This document shows, in pieces, positions 5,005 through 5,976 of a stretch of DNA of 5,976 nucleotides. Source of the DNA: a bacterium. GTDB lineage: Bacteria; Patescibacteriota; Minisyncoccia; UBA6257; 2-01-FULL-56-20. A program made the position numbers and the translations under genes. The stretch's first letter is position 1; every line of letters starts with the position of its first letter. The notes below the pieces were generated by a model. That model was not told the DNA's origin, ran no database searches, and saw only the letters and a program-made list of their open reading frames with translations. Where the stretch lies: assembly GCA_021780545.1 (NCBI GenBank), contig JAJXYP010000037.1, positions 1 to 5,976 of the forward strand, in the 5' to 3' direction.

Positions 5005-5976
5005 TTAAACTTTAAAAATCAACTCTTTGATTGTTAATATCTTCTGGTTAAGCGCTGGATTTCTATTGATCTCCTGGTTGATTTTTTCGAAGGAGTGGAT
5101 GGCGGTGGTGTGATCTCTCCCCATCTTTTCCCCAATCAACGGATAGGAAAGTTCCGAGATATCCCGAAGTAAATACATGGCAATCTGCCGCGGCTCAACG
5201 ATTTCTTTCCGTCGGCTGTGGCTTACTAAATTATCGACGGTTGTGTCGAAAAATTCAGCAACAGCATTTAGGATTTGCATATGATCAACCCGCTTTGCGC
5301 CGGTCTGCGAGGATCGGTTGATGATTTCTTCGGCGATATGCTCGGTCATTTCTCCGTGCCGTCGCTGCTGTTCAAAAAGGATTTTTTTAAGGAGACCTTC
5401 AAGTTCCCGTATATTGCGCCGCAGACGGCGGGCAATCAACCCTATCACCTCTTCCGAAAGCTGCTGGTTCGCGTCCTGTAGTTTGCTCTTGATGATTGCA
5501 ACGCGGACTTCGTATTCCGGATAGCTGATATCCGCCACAAACCCGCCCTCAAAGCGCGACCGGAGCCGCTCCTGAAGGATTGGCAGGGCCTGCGGCGATT
5601 TATCGGAGGAAATAATAATCTGCTTATTCATTTCATAAAGCGCATTGAAGGTATGGAAAAATTCCTCTTCGGTTTTTTCCTTGCCGCCGATGAACTGGAT
5701 ATCGTCGATGATCAGCATATCGATATCCCGGTATTTCTTTTTAATGTCCTCCATCCGTTTATTCCTGATTCCCCACAGGACGTCGCGCGTAAACTGTTCC
5801 GATGGAATATAGCGGGGCCTGATCCGCTTCTGGTATTTAGTGAGAACTTCGTTGCCGATTGCCTGGATCAGATGCGTTTTGCCGAGGCCGACGCCACCAT
5901 AGATGAAAAATGGATTATATTTCGACCCAACGCTTTCAATAATAGCTTCGGCAGCCGCGAACGCCAGTTCGTTTGA
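5005..5976 (-). CDS. dnaA: Chromosomal replication initiator DnaA (5' end outside window)
   Basis: The visible 323 C-terminal residues run from the window edge to TAA at 5005-5007. DnaA is the AAA+ ATPase that binds DnaA boxes and opens the origin. Counting from the first visible residue, SNELAFAAAEAI (1-12) belongs to the start of the AAA+ domain. Walker A is GGVGLGKTH (27-35), Walker B is LIIDDIQF (88-95), sensor 1 is IIISSDKSP (120-128), the arginine-finger region is LRSRFEGG (138-145), and sensor 2 is RNIRELEG (187-194). The DNA-binding domain IV has EPRQIAMYLLRDIS (about 261-274) and the signature GRDHTTAIHSFEKI (286-299). Domains I-II and the first part of domain III lie beyond 5976. 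The ATG complementary to 5752-5754 is internal, since the conserved Walker A lies upstream of it in the same open frame. dnaN follows on the same strand, the classic arrangement at bacterial origins. Confidence 0.98.
   Translation of the reverse strand, partial: SNELAFAAAEAIIESVGSKYNPFFIYGGVGLGKTHLIQAIGNEVLTKYQKRIRPRYIPSEQFTRDVLWGIRNKRMEDIKKKYRDIDMLIIDDIQFIGGKEKTEEEFFHTFNALYEMNKQIIISSDKSPQALPILQERLRSRFEGGFVADISYPEYEVRVAIIKSKLQDANQQLSEEVIGLIARRLRRNIRELEGLLKKILFEQQRRHGEMTEHIAEEIINRSSQTGAKRVDHMQILNAVAEFFDTTVDNLVSHSRRKEIVEPRQIAMYLLRDISELSYPLIGEKMGRDHTTAIHSFEKINQEINRNPALNQKILTIKELIFKV

Noticed and set aside
5752..5754. ATG here as the dnaA start
   Set aside because: The frame stays open to the window edge and includes Walker A and the start of the AAA+ domain, so this Met is internal.
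1..5976. CRISPR arrays, transposases, tRNA or rRNA genes, toxin-antitoxin or defence genes
   Set aside because: None was seen on either strand. The window is filled by housekeeping genes with short spacers, and the only tandem repeat is the 10-bp pair at 1551-1570.

Overview
The window looks like part of a compact bacterial chromosome, most likely from the Candidate Phyla Radiation (Patescibacteria, Parcubacteria-like). The case is circumstantial. Genes are tightly packed, with spacers of about 30-100 bp or overlaps. Shine-Dalgarno sequences are almost absent before starts. YebC is unusually short. The bifunctional penicillin-binding protein has a divergent first glycosyltransferase motif. 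A PilB/GspE-type ATPase lies next to yebC-ruvC. The lineage is an inference; no rRNA or other marker is present to fix it.

Left part (1-1276): the 5' end of a PilB/GspE-like ATPase gene runs leftward off the window. A 31-bp spacer with a palindromic -10-like element separates it from a rightward yebC-ruvC pair. The pair overlaps by ATGA and so is probably translationally coupled. RuvC is the Holliday junction endonuclease and has all four acidic residues. YebC is a translation/regulatory factor that here lacks about 65-70 residues of its third domain.

Middle part (1273-3803): a good sigma70-type promoter (TTGACA-16-TATACT) overlaps the ruvC stop codon. It drives a small, very acidic protein of unknown function, and a strong hairpin terminator closes that unit. 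Fifteen bases after the hairpin begins a class A penicillin-binding protein (glycosyltransferase plus transpeptidase), showing that the cell makes and cross-links peptidoglycan.

Right part (3792-5976): dnaN and the 3' two-thirds or so of dnaA lie on the minus strand in the conserved order dnaA-dnaN. The last four codons of dnaN and of the PBP gene are the same 12 bp read on opposite strands. The 100-bp dnaA-dnaN spacer holds a 45-bp AT-rich block beside a DnaA-box-like site and is a candidate for part of the replication origin.

Overall this is a housekeeping region (replication, recombination, cell wall, pilus/secretion). I see no defence system, mobile element, CRISPR array, tRNA or rRNA. 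The points most worth checking are the small acidic protein, the shortened YebC, the possible leaderless divergent promoter and the candidate origin.
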